Source of the DNA: Oceanospirillaceae bacterium
GTDB taxonomy: Bacteria > Pseudomonadota > Gammaproteobacteria > Pseudomonadales > Balneatricaceae
Length of the DNA stretch: 40,713 bases
Direction of reading: 5' to 3'
Assembly (NCBI GenBank): GCA_003523085.1
Contig: DPHD01000021.1
Span: 26,078 to 66,790 of the forward strand
Each line of letters starts with the position of its first letter. Positions within the stretch are counted from its first letter, which is position 1. This document shows positions 17,458 to 24,398 of the stretch, piece by piece. Made by a program: the position numbers and the translations under genes. Below the pieces are notes generated by a model, which ran no database searches, was not told where the DNA came from, and saw nothing but the letters and a program-made list of their open reading frames with translations.

Positions 17458-17528
17458 AGCGTTTCACGTCTTAACATAAAGTAATCAACGGCTGAAATAT
17501 GATACGCAATTATGAAATTTGTCGGAAG

Positions 17529-17597
17529 GCAGACCTAGAACAAACCCTACGCATGGGCGCTCACGGGCCAAAACGGCTGGTAATTTTTCTGGTTTAG
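17529..17597 (+). repeat. Right copy of duplicated lutC 3' end (lutC remnant)
   Basis: The first 32 bp equal 1897-1928; the remaining 37 bp encode the same residues as the lutC terminus with silent changes, ending at TAG 17595-17597, 4 bp from the convergent polB stop. It has no start or upstream lutC sequence, so it is a non-functional fragment, most simply the displaced native 3' end. Confidence 0.88.
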
Positions 17598-17601
17598 AGT
17601 G

Positions 17602-19977
17602 TTAAAAAAGCCCTAGTTGGTGCTCGGTAATGTTGGCAAAACTGTCGTTTAAAAACGGTAAAATACCATCCACCACCGGCTCTATTTGACGTTCAATGTA
17701 ATGCTCGTAGTCGTAGTTAACAGGCCCAATTTCTAACGGTTCTGGGCCCGTAAGGGTAATTACATACTCTATCCAACCCCCGTTGGTATAGGCTGAAGGC
17801 AAGTTGTTGTTTAAGCGCCAAGCTTCGGCTTTACGTGCGGCTTGCACATGGGGCGGCACGTTCTTTTGATAGTCCGCCAAGGGCCGCCGCAGCCGTTTGC
17901 GGTACACCAGTTTATGATCTAACTTGCCTGACCTTACTTGTTGCAACAAAGGTTTAATCAAATCTAAGTAGGGTTCGTCATTAAAAATACGCTGATAAAG
18001 CTCTGCCTGTAGTTCCCGCGCTAGCTTAGTCCAGTCGGTGCGCACCTGCTCCAAGCCTTTAAATAGCAACTTTTGTTTGCCATCTGGAGCCACGGTAACG
18101 CCGGCATAACGCTTTTTACTACCGGTTTCTTGGCCGCGAATGGTGGGCATTACAAACCGGCTAAAATAAGTCTCAAACTCTATTTCTAAGTGACTTTTCA
18201 AACCAAACTCTTGGGTTAAATGGCGCGTCCACCACTCATTGAGCGACTGCGCTAAGGCATTACCTTGGGCTTGCACTTGTTCTAGCGCCAGCGGCTCCTC
18301 ACCTAACCAAACAAACACAGAATCGGTATCACCATAGATCACCTGCATGCCCTGTTGCTGAATAAGGTCTTTAGTTTGATTCAATACAGAATGGCCACGC
18401 ATCGTGATAGAGCTCGCCAAGCGCTGATCATAAAAACGACACACGCTCGACCCTAACACCCCGTAGCAGGAGTTCATTACAATCTTGATAGAAGTGGACA
18501 AGGGTGTATTGTTATTGGCTTTGGCCACATCACGGGCGGCCCATAAATCGCTAATTATATCTGGCAGTACGGTTTGCGTCCGGCTGAACTGAGCGCCTTT
18601 ATAACCACTAATGGCATCGACCTCTTGCAAACCTTGGATCAGCCCCAGGGGGTCAATTTTGAAGCTGCGGATGATACTGGGGTACAGGCTTTTAAAATCC
18701 AATACCAATACATTGCGATACAAACCCGGCTTAGAATCCATGACAAAGCCACCCGGGCTTTCCCCAGCCTGGCCCGAAGCAAACGCCGGTGCCACGTAAC
18801 CTTGCCGATGTAAGCGCGGCAGATACAAATGATCAAAGGCTTGGGACGAACCTCCCACACGGTCCATCGGTAGCCCCGTAAGCCGTGCACGCTCGATCAA
18901 AAAAGCCATCAAATCGGCCTTAATAAAAATGTCCCACACCAAACGGCAATCTTCTAAGTTGTACCGCACCAACGAGTCAGGCTCTTGCCTGTACATACGT
19001 TGAATTTCCTCGCCTCGATCTTGAGGTTTAGTAATGTCTTTGCCACGGCCTAATAGTTGCTGAGCTACGTTTTCTAAGGCAAAAGATTCAAATTGCCAGG
19101 TCGCCGAACGCATTACTTCAATACCATCCAAGGCCACACGACCCGGCATGTACAATTTGGCTGGGCGATTGCCTTGACCGGCCCGCCAACGAATTTCTTC
19201 GCCACCACGACCTAAGCGTAACCGCACACCGAGTTCACGCGCTCGGGCGCACAGAATTTGAAAATCAAACTGCACCACCGCCCAACCAATAATTGCATCG
19301 GGGTCATACTCTTGTAACCATTGGCTAAACTGCTTCAGCAGTTGGCGCTCATTACTACATACACGGGTATAGCCAGGTACCGATGCTACAGCACCGTTAT
19401 CCATATGCTTAGGCCAGTGTAACCACACCCGCTCCACCGGCGTATCACCTTGTTTGCCGTATACCGCAATGCTATGAATGGTTTTGCCATCCATGGTGGT
19501 TTCTATATCAAGGGATATGGCCTTTATGGTGGGTACAAAATCACTCGATTTAACCCGCACGTCGTTTAATTCGCCATTAGTAGGATGTGCATCGGCTACC
19601 AAACTGGCGCTAATAAAGCGTTCCATTAAGTAACGTTCTTGGGGCTGAATGTCCTGCTCCATGAGGCCAATGCCGGCGTCACGCAAGACTGAACAAGTCT
19701 GCTGAAATAGCTTATGGTTAGTCATATAAAGAGCCACGGCCGGCTCTTGTTGAAAGGTTTTAAGCGCAATAGCTTCAAGGCGCCAAATAGATTTAGACAA
19801 ACCCATGGACTGTAATAGTTTTTGCGCATGGGGCTGCGCAGATGCAGGTAAAAAACACACCGATTCTTGTTTTGTTTGGCGTAAACACACCGGCCCGTCA
19901 TCAGTGACCAACCAGTAAATCAGGTTGATGCCTTGCTCGGTATCTTGGTTATGGCGAGAAAGTACAAAACCTTGCAT
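17602..19977 (-). CDS. polB: DNA polymerase II (family B)
   Basis: A family-B DNA polymerase with 3'-5' exonuclease, used in replication restart and lesion bypass. At 791 residues it is close to E. coli Pol II (783). Exonuclease motifs: Exo I SLDIETT, Exo II GWAVVQFDFQ (Ala where Asn is usual; the catalytic Asp is kept) and Exo III YNLEDCRLVWDI. Polymerase motifs: DFKSLYPSIIRSF, KIVMNSCYGVLGS and YGDTDSVFV. ATG 19977 is used, with AGGA about 9 nt upstream. It lies 21 bp downstream of arsR on the same strand; I see no LexA-type box immediately upstream of either, so SOS control is not evident. Confidence 0.95.
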   Translation of the reverse strand: MQGFVLSRHNQDTEQGINLIYWLVTDDGPVCLRQTKQESVCFLPASAQPHAQKLLQSMGLSKSIWRLEAIALKTFQQEPAVALYMTNHKLFQQTCSVLRDAGIGLMEQDIQPQERYLMERFISASLVADAHPTNGELNDVRVKSSDFVPTIKAISLDIETTMDGKTIHSIAVYGKQGDTPVERVWLHWPKHMDNGAVASVPGYTRVCSNERQLLKQFSQWLQEYDPDAIIGWAVVQFDFQILCARARELGVRLRLGRGGEEIRWRAGQGNRPAKLYMPGRVALDGIEVMRSATWQFESFALENVAQQLLGRGKDITKPQDRGEEIQRMYRQEPDSLVRYNLEDCRLVWDIFIKADLMAFLIERARLTGLPMDRVGGSSQAFDHLYLPRLHRQGYVAPAFASGQAGESPGGFVMDSKPGLYRNVLVLDFKSLYPSIIRSFKIDPLGLIQGLQEVDAISGYKGAQFSRTQTVLPDIISDLWAARDVAKANNNTPLSTSIKIVMNSCYGVLGSSVCRFYDQRLASSITMRGHSVLNQTKDLIQQQGMQVIYGDTDSVFVWLGEEPLALEQVQAQGNALAQSLNEWWTRHLTQEFGLKSHLEIEFETYFSRFVMPTIRGQETGSKKRYAGVTVAPDGKQKLLFKGLEQVRTDWTKLARELQAELYQRIFNDEPYLDLIKPLLQQVRSGKLDHKLVYRKRLRRPLADYQKNVPPHVQAARKAEAWRLNNNLPSAYTNGGWIEYVITLTGPEPLEIGPVNYDYEHYIERQIEPVVDGILPFLNDSFANITEHQLGLF

Positions 19978-19998
19978 GGTCAAAGCGTCCTATCTTGT

Positions 19999-20295
19999 CT
20001 ATTCGACCACAGAGTCGCTACAACACTCATCTTGCAAAAAATCGATGAGGGCATTGAGGTTGGTGTACTGAGCGATGCAATTAAGCACCCGCCCGTCCCG
20101 CTCCTGTTTCACCAGACCCACTGATGTGAGCTTGGCGATATGGTGAGACAGGGTTGAATTGGGTACTTGTAGGTTTTCTTGTAACCGCCCTACGGCAAGC
20201 CCGTCATGGCCAGCTTTAACGAGAAGAGTGAAGACACTCAAGCGTGTGGGGTGACCAAGTTCTTTGAAAGCGTTTGCTGCGTGTATGATTTGCAT
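19999..20295 (-). CDS. arsR: ArsR-family metal(loid)-responsive repressor
   Basis: A 98-residue winged-helix repressor (FKELGHPTRLSVFTLLV, then VPNSTLSHHIAKLTSVGLVKQ). It lacks the classic ELCVCDL cysteine motif in the DNA-binding helix but has vicinal cysteines at the C-terminus (Cys91, Cys92 in DECCSDS), as described for the Acidithiobacillus ferrooxidans type of ArsR that senses As(III) with C-terminal cysteines. It is divergent from an ArsP-like permease, with a dyad overlapping its own start codon, so autoregulation and permease control are likely. Confidence 0.85.
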   Translation of the reverse strand: MQIIHAANAFKELGHPTRLSVFTLLVKAGHDGLAVGRLQENLQVPNSTLSHHIAKLTSVGLVKQERDGRVLNCIAQYTNLNALIDFLQDECCSDSVVE

Positions 20296-20319
20296 ATTTC
20301 CATGATAACAGAAACATAT
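20294..20319. promoter_or_regulatory. Candidate ArsR operator 1
   Basis: ATATTTC (20294-20300), 10 bp, then GAAACATAT (20311-20319) form an imperfect dyad that overlaps the arsR ATG (20295). The half-site and spacing match operator 2, 49 bp away. Confidence 0.5.
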
Positions 20320-20342
20320 TGACCATGAGCATACAATTGTTT

Positions 20343-20366
20343 ATATTTCTATTTTTCTAGAAATAT
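20343..20366. promoter_or_regulatory. Candidate ArsR operator 2
   Basis: ATATTTC (20343-20349), 10 bp, then GAAATAT (20360-20366) is a perfect 7-bp inverted repeat just upstream of the permease start. Same half-sites and spacing as operator 1, as expected for a divergent arsR/permease control region. Confidence 0.55.
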
Positions 20367-20381
20367 GAATTGGTTCAGTCC

Positions 20382-21284
20382 ATGACCGCAACTACGCAAC
20401 AATCCTTGCAAGACGTTATGACGATGTTTACGTTTCTTTTGCTAGAGCTAACCGCACTATTCATCGCCATTAGCTATTTAGTGGGGGTGTTGCAGCTGTA
20501 TATACCGCCTGCGAAGATACGCAACGTATTGAGCTCAAAACACGGCAAAGGGTACGTAATCGCAGCATTAATGGGCGCCATCACACCCTTTTGCTCCTGC
20601 TCTACCATTCCATTTCTAAAGGGTTTAATCAGGGCTAATGCGGGTTTTGGGCCGATGATGGTGTTCCTCTTCTCTAGCCCATTGCTCAACCCTATTTTAA
20701 TCGTTTTATTTGCCGTGACTTTTAGCATAAAAATCGCCACTATCTACTTTGTTATGTCTATGGGTATATCCATATTGGCAGGCATCACCCTAGAGAGACT
20801 AGGTTTTGAAAAATACATTATTGTGCCAGCTGAACCCCCTAACGGAAGCTCTGGTTGTTGTTCAAGCGCCGTCACTAACAAGTGGCAAAAGCTCTGGTTA
20901 GAAGTATGGCAAGACTTTAAACAGGCATTTCCATACCTGTTAGTGGGCGTGTCTCTGGGTGCCATTATCCATGGTTTTGTACCAACGGATTTTATTACTA
21001 GCTACGCAGGCAGCGACAATCCGTTAGCCATTCCTTTTGCTGCCGTTATTGGTATACCTCTGTACACCCGCGCCATCGTGATGATCCCCCTAGCAGCGGC
21101 ATTTGTTGCTAAAGGCATGGGTATTGGCGCGGTAATGGCGTTTGTGATCGGTAGTGCGGGGGCCAGTATTCCAGAGTTGATACTGCTACGCTCGCTGTTT
21201 AAAACACAGATGATTGTGGCCTTTGTGTTGGTGGTGTTAAGTATGGCAATTACAACAGGATTTGTGTTTTCTTATGTTTTTTAG
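20382..21284 (+). CDS. ArsP-like permease (DUF318/PF03773-type)
   Basis: A polytopic inner-membrane protein of about 300 residues with the family motif PFCSCSTIPF followed by GFGPMMVFLFSSPLLNP, and a second matching half (GIPLYTRAIVMIPLAAAFVAKGM, GSAGASIPELILLRSLF), indicating an internal repeat. A cytoplasmic loop carries a GCCSS cysteine pair. Relatives include ArsP (exporter of trivalent organoarsenicals) and other metal or redox-linked permeases, so arsenic is a reasonable but unproven substrate given the adjacent ArsR. ATG 20382 is used; a TTG at 20370 is in frame. The ribosome site is weak. Confidence 0.82.
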   Translation: MTATTQQSLQDVMTMFTFLLLELTALFIAISYLVGVLQLYIPPAKIRNVLSSKHGKGYVIAALMGAITPFCSCSTIPFLKGLIRANAGFGPMMVFLFSSPLLNPILIVLFAVTFSIKIATIYFVMSMGISILAGITLERLGFEKYIIVPAEPPNGSSGCCSSAVTNKWQKLWLEVWQDFKQAFPYLLVGVSLGAIIHGFVPTDFITSYAGSDNPLAIPFAAVIGIPLYTRAIVMIPLAAAFVAKGMGIGAVMAFVIGSAGASIPELILLRSLFKTQMIVAFVLVVLSMAITTGFVFSYVF

Positions 21285-21329
21285 AGGCCACACAAAACCC
21301 AGTAGCGCTGCCCAAGTGTTGAGGCTAAT

Positions 21330-21358
21330 TTGACTTTACCTATGTCATTACGCAAAAT
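21330..21358 (+). promoter_or_regulatory. Candidate ccdAB promoter
   Basis: TTGACT (21330-21335) with CAAAAT (21353-21358) at 17 bp. The -10 overlaps the left end of the palindromic operator, a good position for repression by the CcdA-CcdB complex. Confidence 0.4.
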
Positions 21359-21389
21359 GTATGCGCATGAATCATGCGCATACATTTTG
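21353..21389. promoter_or_regulatory. 37-bp perfect palindrome, ccdAB operator
   Basis: Two 18-bp arms (21353-21370 and 21372-21389) are exact inverted repeats around A21371; the core includes TATGCGCATGA and its complement. It ends 11 bp before the ccdA ATG with GGAGAA between them. Position over the promoter and autoregulation of ccd loci suggest an operator; as RNA it would form a long hairpin beside the ribosome site. Confidence 0.65.
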
Positions 21390-21400
21390 GAGAACTATAA

Positions 21401-21646
21401 ATGCTAAAACAACCTCAGGTGGCGACAAAAAAGGCCACTAATGTAAGTATAAATAGCCACTTGCTGATTGACGCGAAAAAACTTGGCATTAACCTTTCTG
21501 CTACGCTCGAACAAGCTTTAAGGGAAAAGGTACAAACAGCGAAGCAACGTCAGTGGGCTAGAGATAATAAAGACGCTCTTGCTTTCTGTAACCAAGCAGT
21601 GGAAGAAAACGGTCTTTTTTCTGACAAGTACAGGCCTTTTGGATGA
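21401..21646 (+). CDS. ccdA: CcdA-type antitoxin
   Basis: An 81-residue antitoxin with an N-terminal ribbon-helix-helix DNA-binding segment (ATNVSINSHLLIDAKKLGIN, LSATLEQALREKV) and the C-terminal toxin-wrapping tail (ARDNKDALAFCNQAVEENGL, then FSDKYRPFG, resembling CcdA of F plasmid FIEMNGSFADENRDW). GGAGAA lies 6 nt before ATG. It overlaps the toxin gene by 4 bp. It probably represses its own operon through the 37-bp palindrome. Confidence 0.9.
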   Translation: MLKQPQVATKKATNVSINSHLLIDAKKLGINLSATLEQALREKVQTAKQRQWARDNKDALAFCNQAVEENGLFSDKYRPFG

Positions 21647-21957
21647 GCCAATTTGATGTATACGAGAATACTGATCCAGACAGCATGGAAACTTACCCGT
21701 ATTTTGTGGATATCCAAAATCCGCTGCTCGACACTCTAAATAGCCGCGTTGTGATGCCACTTACGTCATCGCAGGGCTCACAAGGATACCCTAAAAACCT
21801 GTGCCCTCTCATTGAAATTGAGGGGTGTAGCTATGCCCTCTTAGCCCAGCAAATAACAACAATACCGTCATCGTTATTAACACACCAACCCAAGTCAATT
21901 GGCGTATATCGTAATGATATCATCGCCGCACTCGACTTTTTAATTAGTGGCATTTAA
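21643..21957 (+). CDS. ccdB: CcdB-type gyrase toxin (altered C-terminus)
   Basis: A 104-residue CcdB homologue (QFDVYENTD, YPYFVDIQNPLLDTLNSRVV, MPLTS, LCPLIEIEG, IPSSLLTHQPKSIGVYRNDI). F-plasmid CcdB ends in Trp-Gly-Ile, residues required for poisoning DNA gyrase; this protein ends LISGI, keeping Gly-Ile but with Ser instead of Trp. It may be non-toxic, have weakened activity or use another contact. Otherwise it appears intact and is translationally coupled to ccdA. Confidence 0.88.
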   Translation: MSQFDVYENTDPDSMETYPYFVDIQNPLLDTLNSRVVMPLTSSQGSQGYPKNLCPLIEIEGCSYALLAQQITTIPSSLLTHQPKSIGVYRNDIIAALDFLISGI

Positions 21958-22014
21958 CACTGTTGGAGCATGAGTTAAAACCAAGTGTGACCCTTTGCAA
22001 TACGCTGAGAACCA

Positions 22015-22347
22015 TTACGCCACACCATACTCACGTTCTACCTTGCAGATTCGCACTTTAAACGATTGATACCATGTCTCTCGCCCCAAACGCTGAGCCT
22101 GTAAATGTTCTACGTCAGCCTTCCATTGTTTAATAGCATCTAGGTCAGACCAATAGGACACGGTAATACCTATGCCTAGCGGCCCTTCATCCCGTGCCGA
22201 CTCAATACCCAAAAACCCAGACTGGCCTTGGGCCAGCTCAACCATCCTGTTGGCAGCTTGGTCATAACCAAGGTCGCCTTTGGTTCTGGTGGAGGTGAAA
22301 ATAACGGCGTAATACGGTGGCTTGGGAGTGTTTGCTATAGGGTTCAT
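22015..22347 (-). CDS. Antibiotic biosynthesis monooxygenase (ABM)-family protein
   Basis: A 110-residue ferredoxin-like-fold protein of the ABM superfamily (YYAVIFTSTRTKGDLGYDQA, ANRMVELAQGQSGFLGIESA, GITVSYWSDLDAIKQWKADV, RETWYQSFKVRICKVEREYG). Members include small monooxygenases and proteins of unknown role; no specific reaction can be assigned. AGGAGC precedes ATG 22347. It is separated from mvaD by 39 bp on the same strand, downstream of it being the ccd pair in the opposite orientation, and could be the last gene of the mevalonate operon or independent. Confidence 0.8.
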   Translation of the reverse strand: MNPIANTPKPPYYAVIFTSTRTKGDLGYDQAANRMVELAQGQSGFLGIESARDEGPLGIGITVSYWSDLDAIKQWKADVEHLQAQRLGRETWYQSFKVRICKVEREYGVA

Positions 22348-22386
22348 CGATGCTCCTATGGTGTTAGCAATCTAAATTTATCAGGC

Positions 22387-23397
22387 TTAGCCAAACGGCG
22401 AGATAACTTGTACTTCAGGAAAGGCAGCTTGTACAGCGGCTCGATGCTGCTCTTCGAAGAGGAGTTTTAGGTTGGGACCAGCATCCATAGTCAAGTAAAC
22501 AGGTAGCCCCTGCTCACGTAATTGCCACACCTTTTGCATTTGTATTAATGATTCTGGCTGCCAATACACTAAAGGTGGCCATGCGGCAGCCATGGTGGCA
22601 TGCATGCTCATGGCATTGTGTTCTGCGGTGCTCGCCATGGTCTGGAAGTCGCCTTCTGCAATGGCAGTTTCTATAGTGGCAAGGTCTGCTTGCGCCTGCT
22701 GGGGCCATTGCTTGTACAGCGCGGAGGTGGCGATGGTTCTGGCCATACCCTCACGGGAAGACACGGCTTTGGTTTGGCTTGAGATGGTTAATAAGCCAAT
22801 TCTAAGTTGCGGCCATTGTTGTGTTAGGGGAAAGGCAATACTGTCACTACCGTCTTCTAGCTCACCGACTTGCCATTTGGCAAAGCCATGCCATAAGGAC
22901 CGGCTAGCGCTACCACTGCCTAAGCGAGCCAGCGCAGACAATTGATGTTCTGGCAGTTGCCAACCCATAAGCGTGTTAGTGGCGAGGGTTAGGGCGGCAA
23001 AACCACTGGCCGACGAAGCTAAGCCCGCTGCCGTGGGCACAGTATTATGGGTGTCGATTCTGAGCTTTAAATCGTTTGGCAAAACCCGATCTAACCATTG
23101 GCAAACCTTCACTGCAAAACTACTGTGAGTATCGATGCTTGCGCCGTTAAGGATAACTTGATGTTGAGGTGCATCGATAACAGAAAGGCCTGTTCGAGTC
23201 CCATGTTCAGCCAACGATATAGACAAGGAGCCAGTCACCGGCAGATTAAAATGTGTCTCCCGCTTGCCCCAATATTTACTCAGGGCGATATTACTCGGCG
23301 CGTAAGCACTAGACTGTGCCGCGGGTGAATTATACTTTTGTTGGTCCAGTACTTGGTCTACCCAGGCACCTACCGCGGCAACATTGGTTTGGCTCAT
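22387..23397 (-). CDS. mvaD: Diphosphomevalonate decarboxylase
   Basis: Last step of the classical mevalonate pathway: ATP-dependent decarboxylation of mevalonate diphosphate to isopentenyl diphosphate. This 336-residue GHMP-family protein shows APSNIALSKYWGKRE, LPVTGSLSISL, the ATP loop NTVPTAAGLASSASGFAAL, GSGSASRSLWHGF and the catalytic-aspartate segment TMDAGPN. Its ATG overlaps the preceding kinase stop by one base (TAATG). It is the final mevalonate gene in the operon. Confidence 0.94.
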   Translation of the reverse strand: MSQTNVAAVGAWVDQVLDQQKYNSPAAQSSAYAPSNIALSKYWGKRETHFNLPVTGSLSISLAEHGTRTGLSVIDAPQHQVILNGASIDTHSSFAVKVCQWLDRVLPNDLKLRIDTHNTVPTAAGLASSASGFAALTLATNTLMGWQLPEHQLSALARLGSGSASRSLWHGFAKWQVGELEDGSDSIAFPLTQQWPQLRIGLLTISSQTKAVSSREGMARTIATSALYKQWPQQAQADLATIETAIAEGDFQTMASTAEHNAMSMHATMAAAWPPLVYWQPESLIQMQKVWQLREQGLPVYLTMDAGPNLKLLFEEQHRAAVQAAFPEVQVISPFG

Positions 23398-24398
23398 TAT
23401 TGTTCCTGCCTGTTGTGGTGTTGGGGCAAACAGGCTTCTGCTCGCACGCCCTGCGGCTCTAGGTTCAAGGTCATTTGGGTTTCGGGCCAGCCACTAATGC
23501 CTGCTGTACCCAGTAATAATACACAATCACCCAAACCAGAGCCTGATATTTTGCCGGCAAATTGGTCCGCACTTGATGCTTGTTGAAGCCCTAGGCTCAA
23601 GATTTTTTCAATGGCATCATCGCTCACGCCTAGATCGCGCATGAGGCCTTGATAGTGATTCATGTGTGCACCAAACTGCGGCCAATCTTGCTGTGCCAAA
23701 GCCAGCATTGAGGCACTCACGCAGGCCCCCATTTGTGCATACAGGGCAGCGAAGTACTGGGGCTGTTTAGCGGCGGCGAAGGCCACCGTTGCAATCACGC
23801 TTGGGGTGGGTGTTTTATAACCACAGTACACCAAACACATGGCTGGGGCTTGTTGCCATACATGATCCGGCAAGGTTACCGACTGGGCATTAATTGGGTC
23901 AGCAGTATATTGCACGATACCGCCCAACGCCGAGGCGGCCACATCCGCACCCGATCCACGGCCTTGAACATGACGCACCAACGCTATGGCCTGGTGCATG
24001 ACGGCTATAGGGTCTACTTGTTGATGTTTTAACAAGGCTATGGCTGCAAGGGTGGCAACACTCACAGCAGCAGAAGAACCCAGCCCTAGGGTGTGTTCAA
24101 AATCCGATACAATGGTCAAAGTCAGGCCCGCCACGTCATCGTACGACTCAGCGACAGCCTGTAATACAAATTCAAAGCGTGGGTCTGTAGTTGGCGAAGT
24201 GATCGACGCTTGGTAATGGCCGAGCTCAGACTCGATCACCAACTGCCCATCTGTTCTTGGTGCAGCGTGTACATATATGCGCTGCTGCAAGGCGCAAACC
24301 AAGGCGGGGTAGCCAAACAATACCGCATGTTCTCCCATGAGCATGGTATTGGCAGGTGCCGATGCAACCGCCGCTTGTGGTACCGTTGCATTACTCAA
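23397..24398 (-). CDS. Phosphomevalonate kinase (GHMP family)
   Basis: A 333-residue GHMP kinase with ANTMLMGEHAVLFG at the N-terminus, ATP loop LGLGSSAAVSVATL, RGSGADVAASALGGIVQY, GYKTPTPS and KISGSGLGDCVLLLG. The GADVAAS and GYKTPTPS segments resemble phosphomevalonate kinases (SGxDVAAxxxGG, GxxxxTP) rather than mevalonate kinases, and the neighbouring GHMP kinase fits mevalonate kinase better, so phosphorylation of mevalonate 5-phosphate is assigned. The start is a TTG at 24398, overlapping the upstream stop by 8 bp; the next methionine lies inside the conserved first strand. Confidence 0.8.
   Translation of the reverse strand: MSNATVPQAAVASAPANTMLMGEHAVLFGYPALVCALQQRIYVHAAPRTDGQLVIESELGHYQASITSPTTDPRFEFVLQAVAESYDDVAGLTLTIVSDFEHTLGLGSSAAVSVATLAAIALLKHQQVDPIAVMHQAIALVRHVQGRGSGADVAASALGGIVQYTADPINAQSVTLPDHVWQQAPAMCLVYCGYKTPTPSVIATVAFAAAKQPQYFAALYAQMGACVSASMLALAQQDWPQFGAHMNHYQGLMRDLGVSDDAIEKILSLGLQQASSADQFAGKISGSGLGDCVLLLGTAGISGWPETQMTLNLEPQGVRAEACLPQHHNRQEQ

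Larger units (their letters stand above)
1929..17560. mobile_element. Putative 15.6-kb genomic island inserted at the 3' end of lutC
   Basis: The block is bounded by the two lutC 3'-end copies. In the right copy the lutC stop sits 4 bp from the convergent polB stop, the compact arrangement expected before insertion, whereas the left copy is followed by the M24 peptidase gene. All recognised genes in the block are on the minus strand and form one metabolic/transport unit. If crossover occurred in the 32-bp core, bases 1929-1965 came with the island and 17561-17597 are the native lutC end. I see no integrase, transposase or plasmid gene inside, so the mechanism (site-specific, homologous or decayed element) is unknown. 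Confidence 0.65.
17284..17601. other. Intergenic region between the regulator and polB
   Basis: This 318-bp stretch holds, in order, the two palindromic operators, back-to-back promoter candidates, the short plus-strand frame, about 70 bp in which I see nothing (17458-17528), and the right lutC 3'-end copy. It therefore contains the right-hand junction of the island. Confidence 0.7.

Noticed and set aside
1966..17528. Integrase, transposase, tRNA or terminal inverted repeats of a classical mobile element
   Set aside because: None could be found; the only mobility evidence is the duplicated lutC end.
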